From Deltaproteobacteria bacterium (GTDB lineage Bacteria; Myxococcota_A; UBA9042; PHBI01): a stretch of DNA of 64,000 nt. The stretch lies in assembly GCA_020632715.1 (NCBI GenBank), contig JACKFA010000002.1:293501-357500 (forward strand), in the 5' to 3' direction. Below are positions 33,246 to 41,939 of the stretch, piece after piece. Numbering within the stretch: position 1 is the first letter of the stretch; every line of letters begins with the position of its first letter. Position numbers and translations under genes: made by a program. Below the pieces are notes generated by a model, which did not search any database, had not been told where the DNA came from, and saw only the letters and a program-made list of their open reading frames with translations.

Positions 33246-34769
33246 TCAGGGCGTGACGGCCGCCGGGTCGATGGCCCGGACGGCCGCCCGGAGGCGCGCC
33301 CAGTCGATGGGCGCGTCGCCGTCGAGGCCGAGGCCCGGGGAGTCGACGCGAACGGGCGCGGGCCCGAGCGGCGGGATCCGCGGGTAGAGGCGCTTCACGG
33401 TGACGAGGACCGAGGCGAGCGCGGCCTCCTGGATGGGGGTGAGGGCGTCGCCGGTGGCGGCGACGGGGTCGGCGACGACCCAGATCGTGACGGCCGTGTC
33501 GCGCGTGGTCCCGGCGGGGGGGCCGGCGAGGTCGATGAACGTGGTCGGCGTGACCGTGCCGACCGCGTCGATGACGACGTGGGGTTGCCCAGGCAGGGCG
33601 ACGAGCTCGGCCGGGGTCACGCGACGGATCCGGATGGCGTCGACGCAGGCGAGGGCGCGGTCTGTGGACGCGGTCGGTGGCAAGCTCGCGCCGCGCGGAC
33701 ACCAGAACGGTCGAACGGCCCGGGCCCAACCGAGCTCGTCGGCGAAGTCGATCTGCCACTCCTGACCTGCCACAGCGCCTTCGGGTGGGGCGATGAGCGC
33801 GAAGCGACCGGTAAGCCCATCGAGGCGGACCGACGGCGGTCGGCTCGCGTCCCAGACCTGCGGTTCGCTGCCGTCGATGTACCTGCAGTCCGGTAGGCCC
33901 TCAGTGCGCGAGCAGGACCAGCCAGGCACCATCCGGATCTCGGCGGGGAGGGGGCGCGGGACGCCCACGCCTGCCTGGACTGCCGGCCACGGCGCGAAGA
34001 TCGCTGAGGGGGCGCCGCTCACCTGAACGGGGACCCGTGCGCCATCCCCGGGGCAACCCTCGAGGGGCGTCCCTGCCGCGCGAGCAGCGTCGCAGAACGT
34101 GAGCACGTCGAAGGGCGCCACCGCTGTGAGGCTGTGGGCGCTGACGACGAGGCCCGCGTCGACCTCGGCTCGCTCGACGTCGATCATTCGGGCCACGATC
34201 CGCGGGTGCGACCGCCGGGCCGCGGCGAACATCGCGGCGAGCGCGTCGTACGCTGCTGGGGTCGGCGCCCCGCCGTTGGTCGAGTCACCAGTAAGAATCC
34301 AGACCACGAGGCTGTGGAAGCGCCCCGGTGTCTCCTCCGGACCGGTGAGATCGGCGGACGACGCGAGATCGATGGCCCCTTCGGGCGTGATCGCCACGTG
34401 GGGATAGGACGGCAGATGGCGCTCGAGTCGCGGGTAGTTGAAATTCTCGCGGACCGCGCCGAGCGTCGGGAGCGGCACGAGCAACACGCGCACGGTGTCC
34501 ACGCACAGGGCCGCGCGTTCTCGCTCGGCGTCGTACGGGAGCGTCTCGGCGGCCGGACACCAGAAGGGCCGCGCGAAGTAGGCTCGCTCGAGCGAAGCCC
34601 CCAGCGCGTGGACCGTCACCGCGTGGTCACCGGGCGCGAGCGTCGCCTCGAGGGGTGGCGGCGTCTCCACCGGGGCGAGCGACGGTGCCGCGGCTGACGA
34701 GGCACAGGCCGCCGTCAGGAGAGGCATGAGGGCGATGAGCCCGCTGCGGCCGATCACTTCCCGAACCAC
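33246..34769 (-). CDS. Lipoprotein of unknown function, paralogue of 31547-33106
   Basis: A 507-residue lipoprotein (signal SGLIALMPLLTAAC). It contains two PFWCP modules, each followed within about 25 residues by a CVD (ARPFWCPAAETLPYD with ALCVDTVRVLLVP; VRPFWCPRGASLPPT with ALACVDAIRIRRV), each ahead of a stretch on time or value series (VAITPEGAIDLASSADLTGP; VVIDAVGTVTPTTF). It also has GWSCSRTEGLPDC. I recognise no family. The GTG start overlaps the end of the 34754 gene by 16 bases, so the two are coupled. Confidence 0.75.
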   Translation of the reverse strand: MVREVIGRSGLIALMPLLTAACASSAAAPSLAPVETPPPLEATLAPGDHAVTVHALGASLERAYFARPFWCPAAETLPYDAERERAALCVDTVRVLLVPLPTLGAVRENFNYPRLERHLPSYPHVAITPEGAIDLASSADLTGPEETPGRFHSLVVWILTGDSTNGGAPTPAAYDALAAMFAAARRSHPRIVARMIDVERAEVDAGLVVSAHSLTAVAPFDVLTFCDAARAAGTPLEGCPGDGARVPVQVSGAPSAIFAPWPAVQAGVGVPRPLPAEIRMVPGWSCSRTEGLPDCRYIDGSEPQVWDASRPPSVRLDGLTGRFALIAPPEGAVAGQEWQIDFADELGWARAVRPFWCPRGASLPPTASTDRALACVDAIRIRRVTPAELVALPGQPHVVIDAVGTVTPTTFIDLAGPPAGTTRDTAVTIWVVADPVAATGDALTPIQEAALASVLVTVKRLYPRIPPLGPAPVRVDSPGLGLDGDAPIDWARLRAAVRAIDPAAVTP

Positions 34770-35617
34770 GCGGCCGGGAGCTTGGGCTTCAGCTGGGCCA
34801 GGACCCGCTGATTCAGCCGCGTCACGTCGACGGAGCTGAGCCGGTCGGCGACCACAGCGCGCAGCGCGTCGCTGAGCGTATTCGGGAGCCTGGAGGCTTC
34901 ACGATCGCCCATGACCTCGAGGCGGTGCGTCTCGACCTTCTTGCCGACCCCGACGCGGACCGTGATCTCGAAGTAGGCCCCCTCGGCCGGCGCCTTCGGG
35001 ACCTGACTGACCTCGACGACGCCGAGCGGCTCGGGCCGATCGGGGACGACGACCGCGTCGCGGTGACCCTTCGCGATGAAGCGGTTCGGCTGGTCGGCGG
35101 CGCCGCCATCGGCGGGCTTCGCGGCGTCCTTGTCCGGTGCGGGGCCGTCCTCTGGCCGCTCCTTGCCCTCCTTCACCCAGTCCGGGAGGCCCTCCCATCG
35201 CACGGTCACGCGCGTGAGGAACGCCTTCCCGACTACGGCTGGGATCTCCTTCCCGTCGACGACGGCGATGAAGTGCTGACCATCGCGAGCCCCGTTCGAT
35301 GTGCCGAACTTGGTGAACACGATGGTGTCCCTGCCGGACTTCATGAAGTGGCCCTTGATCCGCGGCGGGCTCGCTGGACCTTCCTTCCCGCCCTCAGCGC
35401 CGTCGCCCTCGGTCTTCTCACCACCGCCGAGCCCCCGGAACTGGATGGGCGCGTACTTGGCCGTGCCGGCCTCGTAGCTCTGGTTCCCGGGCGCGAGCGC
35501 GGCGACCTGCTGCTGGTAGCCCATCGCGCGCAGCGGCGAGCCTGGCGCCTTCGCCTCGCCCTCCGGCGCGCGGTCCATGGCGAGCGCCGCGTCGCGGCGC
35601 TGAACGTAGGTCCCCAT
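34754..35617 (-). CDS. Unknown soluble protein beginning MGTYVQ
   Basis: A 287-residue protein with no signal peptide or membrane segment. It is disordered and charged near residues 60-95 and 140-165 (Glu/Gly/Pro/Lys-rich). Ordered parts include SGRDTIVFTKFGTSNGARDG, HFIAVVDGKEIPAVVGKAFL, GAYFEITVRVGVGKKVETHR and a helical end (LSDALRAVVADRLSSVDVTR, LNQRVLAQLKPKLPAAWFGK). An internal MGYQQQVAALAPG phrase is one I associate weakly with myxobacterial secreted or DUF4157-type proteins. It heads the two-gene unit with 33246. Its promoter and first codons are duplicated at 33070-33224. Confidence 0.65.
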   Translation of the reverse strand: MGTYVQRRDAALAMDRAPEGEAKAPGSPLRAMGYQQQVAALAPGNQSYEAGTAKYAPIQFRGLGGGEKTEGDGAEGGKEGPASPPRIKGHFMKSGRDTIVFTKFGTSNGARDGQHFIAVVDGKEIPAVVGKAFLTRVTVRWEGLPDWVKEGKERPEDGPAPDKDAAKPADGGAADQPNRFIAKGHRDAVVVPDRPEPLGVVEVSQVPKAPAEGAYFEITVRVGVGKKVETHRLEVMGDREASRLPNTLSDALRAVVADRLSSVDVTRLNQRVLAQLKPKLPAAWFGK

Positions 35618-35737
35618 GAGCTCCGTCTCCCCCGGCCCGCGCGGGAGCGGGCCTCCGAAGTGCTGCGGCCGCGGGTGTGACGGCGCGCGACCGTAAGTTG
35701 CTACGGTCTCCGGATAGGCGGACTTGAGCGAAAACGA
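35581..35737. repeat. Duplicated promoter/leader segment, copy 2
   Basis: This is the partner of 33070-33224. It also holds GACCGTAAGTTGCTACGGTC (35689-35708), a 7-bp perfect inverted repeat with a 6-base spacer. In the other copy this repeat is degraded, so if it is an operator only this copy keeps it. Confidence 0.65.
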
Positions 35738-35740
35738 CGC

Positions 35741-35841
35741 GGCGCGGCCCGGTGCGCGTGAACGACGTTCACATGCGCCGCGGGCCGCGCCGAAGCGGAA
35801 GCGCGGACGCCGCGGCCTCGGGGTGCGAGGGCCGCGGCGTC
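35741..35841. other. Two strong hairpins between minus-strand genes
   Basis: Hairpin 1 (35741-35791) pairs GGCGCGGCCCG with CGGGCCGCGCC, with GTGAACGACGTTCAC (35758-35772) at its tip. Hairpin 2 (35806-35841) has a perfect 12-bp stem, GACGCCGCGGCC with GGCCGCGGCGTC. They follow the stop of the 35853 gene and probably act to end or protect its transcript, though no T run follows. Confidence 0.6.
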
Positions 35842-35852
35842 GCGGAGCCGGG

Positions 35853-36302
35853 CTACGAGAGGCTCAGGAAGAAGCGCACCTCGGCCGGCGTCAGGAAGGC
35901 CGCGAGGCGGGCGCGGTAGGTGCGCTCGAGCGCGGTGAGCTTGGCCTCGACGGCGTCCACGCGCTTCTCGGCGGCGACGATCTGCGAGCGCTTCGCGTTG
36001 CGCGTCGCGCGCAGCTTCGCGAGCGTGCGCTTCTCGGCGCTGAGCTTCTTCATGAGGGCCTTCTTGTCCCTCTCGAACTTCACCTCGAGGGACTTCGCCT
36101 TCTTCAGCTCGGCCTTCGTCAGCGTGACCTTCTGCTCGCGCCGGCCGCCGTCGCGGTCGAAGCCGTCGTAGGGCGCGGGGCGGGACTCCGTCACGTGGTC
36201 CTTCCCGCCGTAGCCGTTCCCGGACGACGGGCCGGCGGCGAAGACCGGAGCGGAGGCGAGGGTCGTGAGGGCCAGGGTCGTGATGGTGAGGAAACGGCGC
36301 AT
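35853..36302 (-). CDS. Secreted helical protein, paralogue of 17708-18193 (Spy-like?)
   Basis: A 149-residue product with signal MRRFLTITTLALTTLASAPV, a short Gly/Ser/Asp linker, then a highly charged helical region (LTKAELKKAKSLEVKFERDK, LRATRNAKRSQIVAAEKRVD) ending AAFLTPAEVRFFLSLS. Compared with the paralogue the signal and tail are conserved while the charge pattern differs. The LT-x-A-E repeats at start and end of the helix resemble Spy/CpxP LTxxQ boxes; this is a suggestion only. AAGGAGAAGAGCG precedes the ATG, and a consensus sigma-54 promoter lies 41-56 bp upstream, as in the paralogue. Confidence 0.78.
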   Translation of the reverse strand: MRRFLTITTLALTTLASAPVFAAGPSSGNGYGGKDHVTESRPAPYDGFDRDGGRREQKVTLTKAELKKAKSLEVKFERDKKALMKKLSAEKRTLAKLRATRNAKRSQIVAAEKRVDAVEAKLTALERTYRARLAAFLTPAEVRFFLSLS

Positions 36303-36342
36303 CGCTCTTCTCCTTGGTGAGCGGGTTACGTGAGGACCCCAT

Positions 36343-36358
36343 CGCAAGCGGTGTGCCA
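36343..36358 (-). promoter_or_regulatory. Sigma-54 promoter (TGGCACACCGCTTGCG)
   Basis: This matches TGGCAC-N5-TTGC perfectly with GG-N10-GC spacing. The start would be near 36332, giving a leader of about 30 bases. The distance to the ATG is the same as in the paralogue's promoter at 18234-18249, and the leaders share GAGCGGGTT on the plus strand. Confidence 0.8.
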
Positions 36359-36728
36359 CGTCGGGGAGACGGCGTAATGTGTTGGAACTGTTAGTGTTTG
36401 TCTCTCGCCCCGCGTCGCGCCACGGCGGACGCTGCGGCCTCTGCAGCGGCGCCTGCGGAAACGGCAGCCGCCGCAGATCCCGCGCCGCCGACGACGTGTC
36501 CCGGACAGCTCCCGCGGGGATCGGACGCCCTCGACCCTCCGCGCGTTCGCCGAACGGCTCGTCGATCGCGGCTCGATGGCCAACGAGGAGGCTCTCCGGC
36601 GCAGCCTCGCCGCGCTCCCCGGGTTGGCAGGCGGCGTGCAATCACCCCTCGCCGCGACGCGCGCGCCGAGTCTGGTAGTGTGCCGTCGATCCCGCCAGCG
36701 CCCGTGTCCTCTGCCTGTGGAGCGTTCC
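36359..36728. other. Intergenic region without a supported gene
   Basis: This is the divergent gap between the sigma-54-driven gene and the giant lipoprotein gene. The block near 36440-36500 (GCGGCCTCTGCAG, then CGG-A/C-rich sequence) resembles 18330-18390 upstream of the paralogue, so the upstream DNA was probably duplicated with the gene. Nothing else is identifiable. Confidence 0.5.
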
Positions 36729-39700
36729 ATGCGACGCCACCGACTCCTCCATCTGTCCCTCGCCGTCGCGCTCGCGGCGCTCGCCCCGCTCGCGGCGTGC
36801 TCCGGAGACTCCGGCGCCGGCGGCGACGACCTCGCCGACACCGCCGAGCGCGTCGACAGCGGCGCCGCCGACATCGACGCGACCAGCGGTGACACGGAGG
36901 GCGCCGCCGACGCGGACGCCGACCCCGACGCGGACATCGCCCCCGACGCGGACGCCGACCCGGACGCGGACACCGCCACCGACGCGGACACCGCCACCGA
37001 CGCCGACGCGGACACCGACGCCGACACCGGCCCCGACCCGGCCTACGTCGAGGCCTGCGGCGCGCTCTCCGGGCTCGCCATCAGCCCCGCCGCCCCGGAC
37101 ACGACCGTCGAGCTCACCGCGGTGACCGACCCCGCCACGGACACTCTCAGCGCCGCCGCGCAGGCCCTCATCGCCAGCGCCACCGTCACCTGGACCCGCG
37201 ACGACGCCGTCACCTCCTACGTCACCGCGACCGTCCCGTCCGACGCGACCGCGAAGGGCGAGGTCTGGGCGGTGGACGTCACCCTGACCTCCGGCGCCTC
37301 CTGCGCCGGCCACGCCACGGTCACCATCGGCGACGCGCCGCCGTCGATCGCGAGCGTCAGCGTGCCGCTCCCCGACGTCTGGGTGCCGTGCACGGACACC
37401 TTCTTCTGCCTCTCGGCCGTCTCGGACCCCGACGCGGGCGACGTCCTCTCCGCCGAGGTCGCCTGGCGCGTCAACGGCGAGCTCGTCGCCGGTGAGACGG
37501 GCGTCCAGCTCGTCCGGACCCTCGCCGAGGGGGACACCGTCGCCTGCGACGTCACCGTCAGCGACGGCGCGCTCTCGGTGTCCGCGAGCTCCGAGCCCGT
37601 CACGGTCGGCGCGATGCCCGACGACGACGGCGACGGCGTCTGCAACGCGCAGGACCCCTGCCCGGAGCCGGTCGCGCTCGCGGCGGCGACCCTCCCAGAG
37701 AGCGTGCGCGCGGGCACCGTGCTCGCCTGCGAGGTCGCGGGCGTCGCGCCCGAGTGCGCCGATGACCTCCAGGGCGTGGCGATCTCCTGGCTCGTCGACG
37801 GCAGCGCGACCGGGACCGACGCGACCTTCGACACGGCCGGCCTCGACGTCGGCGCGACCGTCACCTGCGAGGCGACGCCGACCCTCGTGGACGGCTCTAC
37901 CGGCGCGGCCGTCACGTCGAACGCGGCGATCGTCGGCGCCGACACCTGGACCTTCTACGGCACGGACGCGCAGGAGTTCGCCGGCGCCTCGGTCGGCGTC
38001 ATCGGCGACGTCGACGGCGACGGCCTCGCCGAGCTCGCCATCGGCGCGCCGAACAAGACGGCCCCCGGTGACCTGACCAACGCCGGCGCCGTTTACGTGA
38101 TCCGGGGCCGCGGCGCGGGCGGCGACACGCAGCTCGCCGACATCACGGCCGAGGACGGCGGCTTCACGATCTTCGGCGACTCGGGCGGCTGGGACCCCTA
38201 CGAGACCATCTGCTTCGTCTCCAACTTCAACATCCACGTCTCCTGCCACCCGGGCCTCGGCGGCGTCGCGGCCCTGAGCGGCGACAGCGGCGCGCTCGGT
38301 GACGCCCTGGGCGTCCGCATCGCGGGCCCCGCGGACATCGACGGCGACACGATCCCCGACCTCGTCGTGTCCGCGCCCAGCGCCTACGCCCACGGGCAGT
38401 ACCAGGCGGGCGCCGTCTACGCGATCCCGGGCGCGCTGCTCGCGACCGCCGGCACGGAGTCGGTGAGCGCGCTGACCGTCTCCGGGGCGCTCGAGATCTC
38501 CGGCGCCACGGGGACGTGGCCGAACCGCCTCCACACGCTCGACGGCTCGAACTACGACTGGAACGGGCACCTCGCCGGCTGGGGGCTCTCGACCGGCGAC
38601 GTCGACGGCGACGGCCTCTCCGACTACGTCGTCGGCGCGCCGAACGCCGAGGGCTGGGGCGTCGACTCCGGCCGCACCTACGTCGTCACGAACCAGGGGC
38701 TCGGCGAGGAGGCGTGGCTCGGCGACATGGGGGCCACGGTGCCCGGCTACGAGCTCTCGGGGCGGAACCAGGTGAGCTACTTCTCCGTGCAGTGGGGCGG
38801 CCACGTGAGCGTCCTCGGCGACCTCGACGGCGACGGCTACGACGACATGCTCGTCGGCTTCTCCTCGTTCGGCTTCAAGTTCTACCTCGTGCGCGGCGGC
38901 GCGACGCCGCTCGCGAGCGGGCAGCTCGTCGACCGCGCGGACGGCCTCGTCGACGGCGGCAGCTCGTGCTCGTTCAGCTCGAGCGGGACCAACCTGAACC
39001 TGTGGAACGCCATCACGGCGGGGCGCTGCGGGCTGAACTCGCGGCCGTTCGCCATCGGCGACGTGAACGGCGACGGCCGCGCGGACCTCGCGGTCCCGTG
39101 GATCGAGCGGCCCGCGAACGCCAAGTCCGTGCGGGTGAGCGTCTTCTTCGGGGGCGAGCTCTCGGGCGGCACCCTCGACGACACGGCGCCCGACGTGGGC
39201 GACGGCGGCTTCGTCGTGACCGGGGTGCCCCCCGAGGGGCGGGCGGACGGCGACCTCATCGCCGCGGGCGTCGGCGACGTCGACGCGGACGGCTTCGACG
39301 ACTTCGCGCTCGTCATGAACGGGCACGTCTACGTGGTCTTCGGGGACGAGGCGCCCTCGGCGCGCACCCTCGACGGGCTCGAGCTGGGCGTCGGCGGCTT
39401 CGTGCTCGACGACGCGGCGCACGTCGACGCGGTGACCGGGGGCGACGTCGACGGCGACGGTCTCTCCGACGTCTTCTGGGGTGTGAAGCTCGCGGACGAC
39501 GAGGCGGCCGACGCGGGGCACGCGCGGCTCCGCTTCGGGTCCGATCCGCGCGGGCGGCTGACGGCGCGCGGGACGACCGGGCCGGACGTGCTGACCGGGA
39601 CGGCCGGCGTCGACCGGATGGCGGGCGGGCTCGGCGACGACGTGCTCGACGGGCAGGGCGGCGCGGACGCGCTGTCGGGCGGGGCGGGCGACGACCGGCT

Positions 39701-41918
39701 CGTCGTGGGCGACGCGGGCTTCCAGCGGGTGGACGGCGGGGCGGGGCGTGACACGCTCGCGCTCAGTGGGGACTTCGACCTGGACCTGGCGGCGACGCGC
39801 GGTCGGATCCGGGGGGTCGAGGTCGTCGACCTCGCGGCGGGGTCGCACCGGCTGTCGGCGCTGCCGCGGGACCTCGCGGCGCTGTCGCTGAGCGGGAACC
39901 GGGTGCGGATCGAGGGCGGGGCGGATGACGCGGTCGATCTGCTCGGCGGGGCCTGGGTCTTCGAGGGGTCGGCGACGCTCGATGGGGCGCCGTACCGGCT
40001 CATCCGGGCGGGGAACGTGCTCGTGGAGGTGGCGGACGCGATCACGTCGCACACGGCACCGACGCTCGACACGACGGCGCTCGCGGTGGCCGAGGACGCG
40101 GGCGACGGCGCGCTGATCGGGACGATCGAGGCGACGGATCCGGACGGGCCGGCGCCGCTGGTCGAGGTGGACCTCGGGGCGTGGCCGCAGCTCGCCTTCG
40201 ACCCGGTGACGAACGCGCTGACGGTGGCTGATGGGGGCGCGCTCGACTTCGAGACGGAGCCGGAGATCGCGCTGACGGTGACGGTGACGGACGCGGATGG
40301 GCTCGAGACGGTGGGGACGCTGACGGTGACGGTGACGGACGTGCCGGAGGCGCCGTCGTTCCCGGCGGAGCTGCCGTCGTTCTCGGTCTTGGAGCAGGCG
40401 GAGGCGGGGACGCTGATCGGGGCGGTGCACGCGTCGGATCCCGACCAGAACGAGACGCTGACCTACGCGATCGTGCAGGGCAACGCCGACGGCGCGTTCG
40501 CGATCGACGACACGGGGGCGCTGTCGGTGTCGGACGGGCTCCAGCTCGACCACGAGACGGCGCCGGTGCGGACGATCGGCGTCGCGGTGACGGACAAGAC
40601 CGGGTTCGGCGCGGCGACGATGGTGACCATCGACGTGGACGACGTGGACGTGTTCCGCAGCGACTTCACGCTGCCGTTCCTCGCGACGGGGCAGAAGATG
40701 ATCGACCACGGGACGGCGACGTCGTCGACGACGCCGGTGGCGACGACGCAGAACCTGACGGGATCGGCGGACGAGGGGGACATGCAGCTCTGGATGCCGC
40801 TCGACAACCAGCCGCGCCGGTTCCGGGCGACGACGGGTGGGTCGGTGGCGGCGGGGTTCTCGGTCGAGCTCACGGGTGGGGACGTGAACGCGTCGCTGCC
40901 GGTGGCGATCCACATGGAGCGCCCGGACCAGGTGACCTCGGGGGAGGCGTTCGACATGCCGATGACGTGGCGTCTGTCGGACGCGGCGCGCCTCTGGGGG
41001 CACACGCCGGGCGGGGCGATCAAGGTGGGGCTCGACTTCAGCAACATCGCGGGATCGTTCACGGACGACAACGGGAACCTGCTGTTCGGGATCCCGAGGT
41101 GGAACGCGCACGATCTCACGCTGAAGCTGTCGGCGCCGCCGCGGCAGTTCGACGGGGCGCCTGTGGACCTCATGTTCACGAGCGACGTCGAGCTCGACGA
41201 CGAGCAGCCCGGGGACATCTCGTTCCAGACATACAGCCAGGCGCTCGAGAAGGTGTTCCCCTCGCTCGACAAGGTGGTGCCGAGCGCGAGCCACAACATC
41301 GTGACGGTGCCGACGCTCTTGAAGCAGAGCATCGTGGATCTGCCGCTCACGCTCGCGAACCTGATGGAGCAGCTGCACCTGCCGTACGCGTCGCTCTGGT
41401 ATGGGAGCTTCGAGTACTCGGTCGGGTCCATCGGGTACGCGAAGATCCGCTACGACGTCTGGAGCGCGCTCTACAAGTTCGTGATGTACAACTACTGGCT
41501 GCCCGTGGTGACGGTCGACGACGTCGTGGCGACCATCGTCTTCGAGAACGGCACGACCTACACGGCGTCGGCGGACGGGGGCTTCACGGGCATCACGGTG
41601 CCGGCCTCGGAGGACGCGAACGACGACGGCGCCATCGACTACACGGTGACGTTCGCGATCGACGCGACGTTCGCGCGCTGGATGGGGCAGCAGGCGTCGG
41701 TGCACGGCGAGAGCAAGATGATGTTCTGGTCGGCGAAGCAGTACACCTACAACTCGGACGCGAGCCAGGCGTACCTCACGGGGCGGGCGCAGTGGGGGCC
41801 GCTCACGTCGAGCAGCTCCGACTACGACCTCGGGACGACGCACGAGGTGAAGCGCTGGGCGATGGACGGCTTCGACGCCCTCCCGCCGACGACCGGGAGG
41901 CTCCAGCTGACGCCGTGA
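36729..41918 (+). CDS. Giant FG-GAP/RTX/cadherin-like surface lipoprotein
   Basis: A 1729-residue lipoprotein (signal VALAALAPLAAC). Residues about 55-103 are an Asp/Ala/Pro/Thr-rich stalk of DADADPDAD-type repeats. Two Ig-like or PKD-like modules follow. Residues about 410-915 hold integrin-type FG-GAP repeats (VGVIGDVDGDGLAELAIGAP, GLSTGDVDGDGLSDYVVGAP, VSVLGDLDGDGYDDMLVGFS). Residues about 950-1010 have RTX calcium-binding nonapeptides (GGLGDDVLDGQGGADALSGG). Residues about 1110-1310 have two cadherin-like repeats (LTVTVTDADGLETVGTLTVT). The last 400 residues are unfamiliar. Many Ca-binding sites suggest an adhesin. The reverse strand has a long open frame that I regard as a codon-bias artefact. 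Confidence 0.88.
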   Translation: MRRHRLLHLSLAVALAALAPLAACSGDSGAGGDDLADTAERVDSGAADIDATSGDTEGAADADADPDADIAPDADADPDADTATDADTATDADADTDADTGPDPAYVEACGALSGLAISPAAPDTTVELTAVTDPATDTLSAAAQALIASATVTWTRDDAVTSYVTATVPSDATAKGEVWAVDVTLTSGASCAGHATVTIGDAPPSIASVSVPLPDVWVPCTDTFFCLSAVSDPDAGDVLSAEVAWRVNGELVAGETGVQLVRTLAEGDTVACDVTVSDGALSVSASSEPVTVGAMPDDDGDGVCNAQDPCPEPVALAAATLPESVRAGTVLACEVAGVAPECADDLQGVAISWLVDGSATGTDATFDTAGLDVGATVTCEATPTLVDGSTGAAVTSNAAIVGADTWTFYGTDAQEFAGASVGVIGDVDGDGLAELAIGAPNKTAPGDLTNAGAVYVIRGRGAGGDTQLADITAEDGGFTIFGDSGGWDPYETICFVSNFNIHVSCHPGLGGVAALSGDSGALGDALGVRIAGPADIDGDTIPDLVVSAPSAYAHGQYQAGAVYAIPGALLATAGTESVSALTVSGALEISGATGTWPNRLHTLDGSNYDWNGHLAGWGLSTGDVDGDGLSDYVVGAPNAEGWGVDSGRTYVVTNQGLGEEAWLGDMGATVPGYELSGRNQVSYFSVQWGGHVSVLGDLDGDGYDDMLVGFSSFGFKFYLVRGGATPLASGQLVDRADGLVDGGSSCSFSSSGTNLNLWNAITAGRCGLNSRPFAIGDVNGDGRADLAVPWIERPANAKSVRVSVFFGGELSGGTLDDTAPDVGDGGFVVTGVPPEGRADGDLIAAGVGDVDADGFDDFALVMNGHVYVVFGDEAPSARTLDGLELGVGGFVLDDAAHVDAVTGGDVDGDGLSDVFWGVKLADDEAADAGHARLRFGSDPRGRLTARGTTGPDVLTGTAGVDRMAGGLGDDVLDGQGGADALSGGAGDDRLVVGDAGFQRVDGGAGRDTLALSGDFDLDLAATRGRIRGVEVVDLAAGSHRLSALPRDLAALSLSGNRVRIEGGADDAVDLLGGAWVFEGSATLDGAPYRLIRAGNVLVEVADAITSHTAPTLDTTALAVAEDAGDGALIGTIEATDPDGPAPLVEVDLGAWPQLAFDPVTNALTVADGGALDFETEPEIALTVTVTDADGLETVGTLTVTVTDVPEAPSFPAELPSFSVLEQAEAGTLIGAVHASDPDQNETLTYAIVQGNADGAFAIDDTGALSVSDGLQLDHETAPVRTIGVAVTDKTGFGAATMVTIDVDDVDVFRSDFTLPFLATGQKMIDHGTATSSTTPVATTQNLTGSADEGDMQLWMPLDNQPRRFRATTGGSVAAGFSVELTGGDVNASLPVAIHMERPDQVTSGEAFDMPMTWRLSDAARLWGHTPGGAIKVGLDFSNIAGSFTDDNGNLLFGIPRWNAHDLTLKLSAPPRQFDGAPVDLMFTSDVELDDEQPGDISFQTYSQALEKVFPSLDKVVPSASHNIVTVPTLLKQSIVDLPLTLANLMEQLHLPYASLWYGSFEYSVGSIGYAKIRYDVWSALYKFVMYNYWLPVVTVDDVVATIVFENGTTYTASADGGFTGITVPASEDANDDGAIDYTVTFAIDATFARWMGQQASVHGESKMMFWSAKQYTYNSDASQAYLTGRAQWGPLTSSSSDYDLGTTHEVKRWAMDGFDALPPTTGRLQLTP

Positions 41919-41939
41919 GCGCCTACGTCGTCGCCCTGC

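Noticed and set aside
36642..41843. Open reading frame of 1733 codons on the minus strand
   Set aside because: Its translation is low-complexity Arg/Val/Asp sequence without domain features, and it mirrors the plus-strand FG-GAP lipoprotein with its third-position G/C bias.
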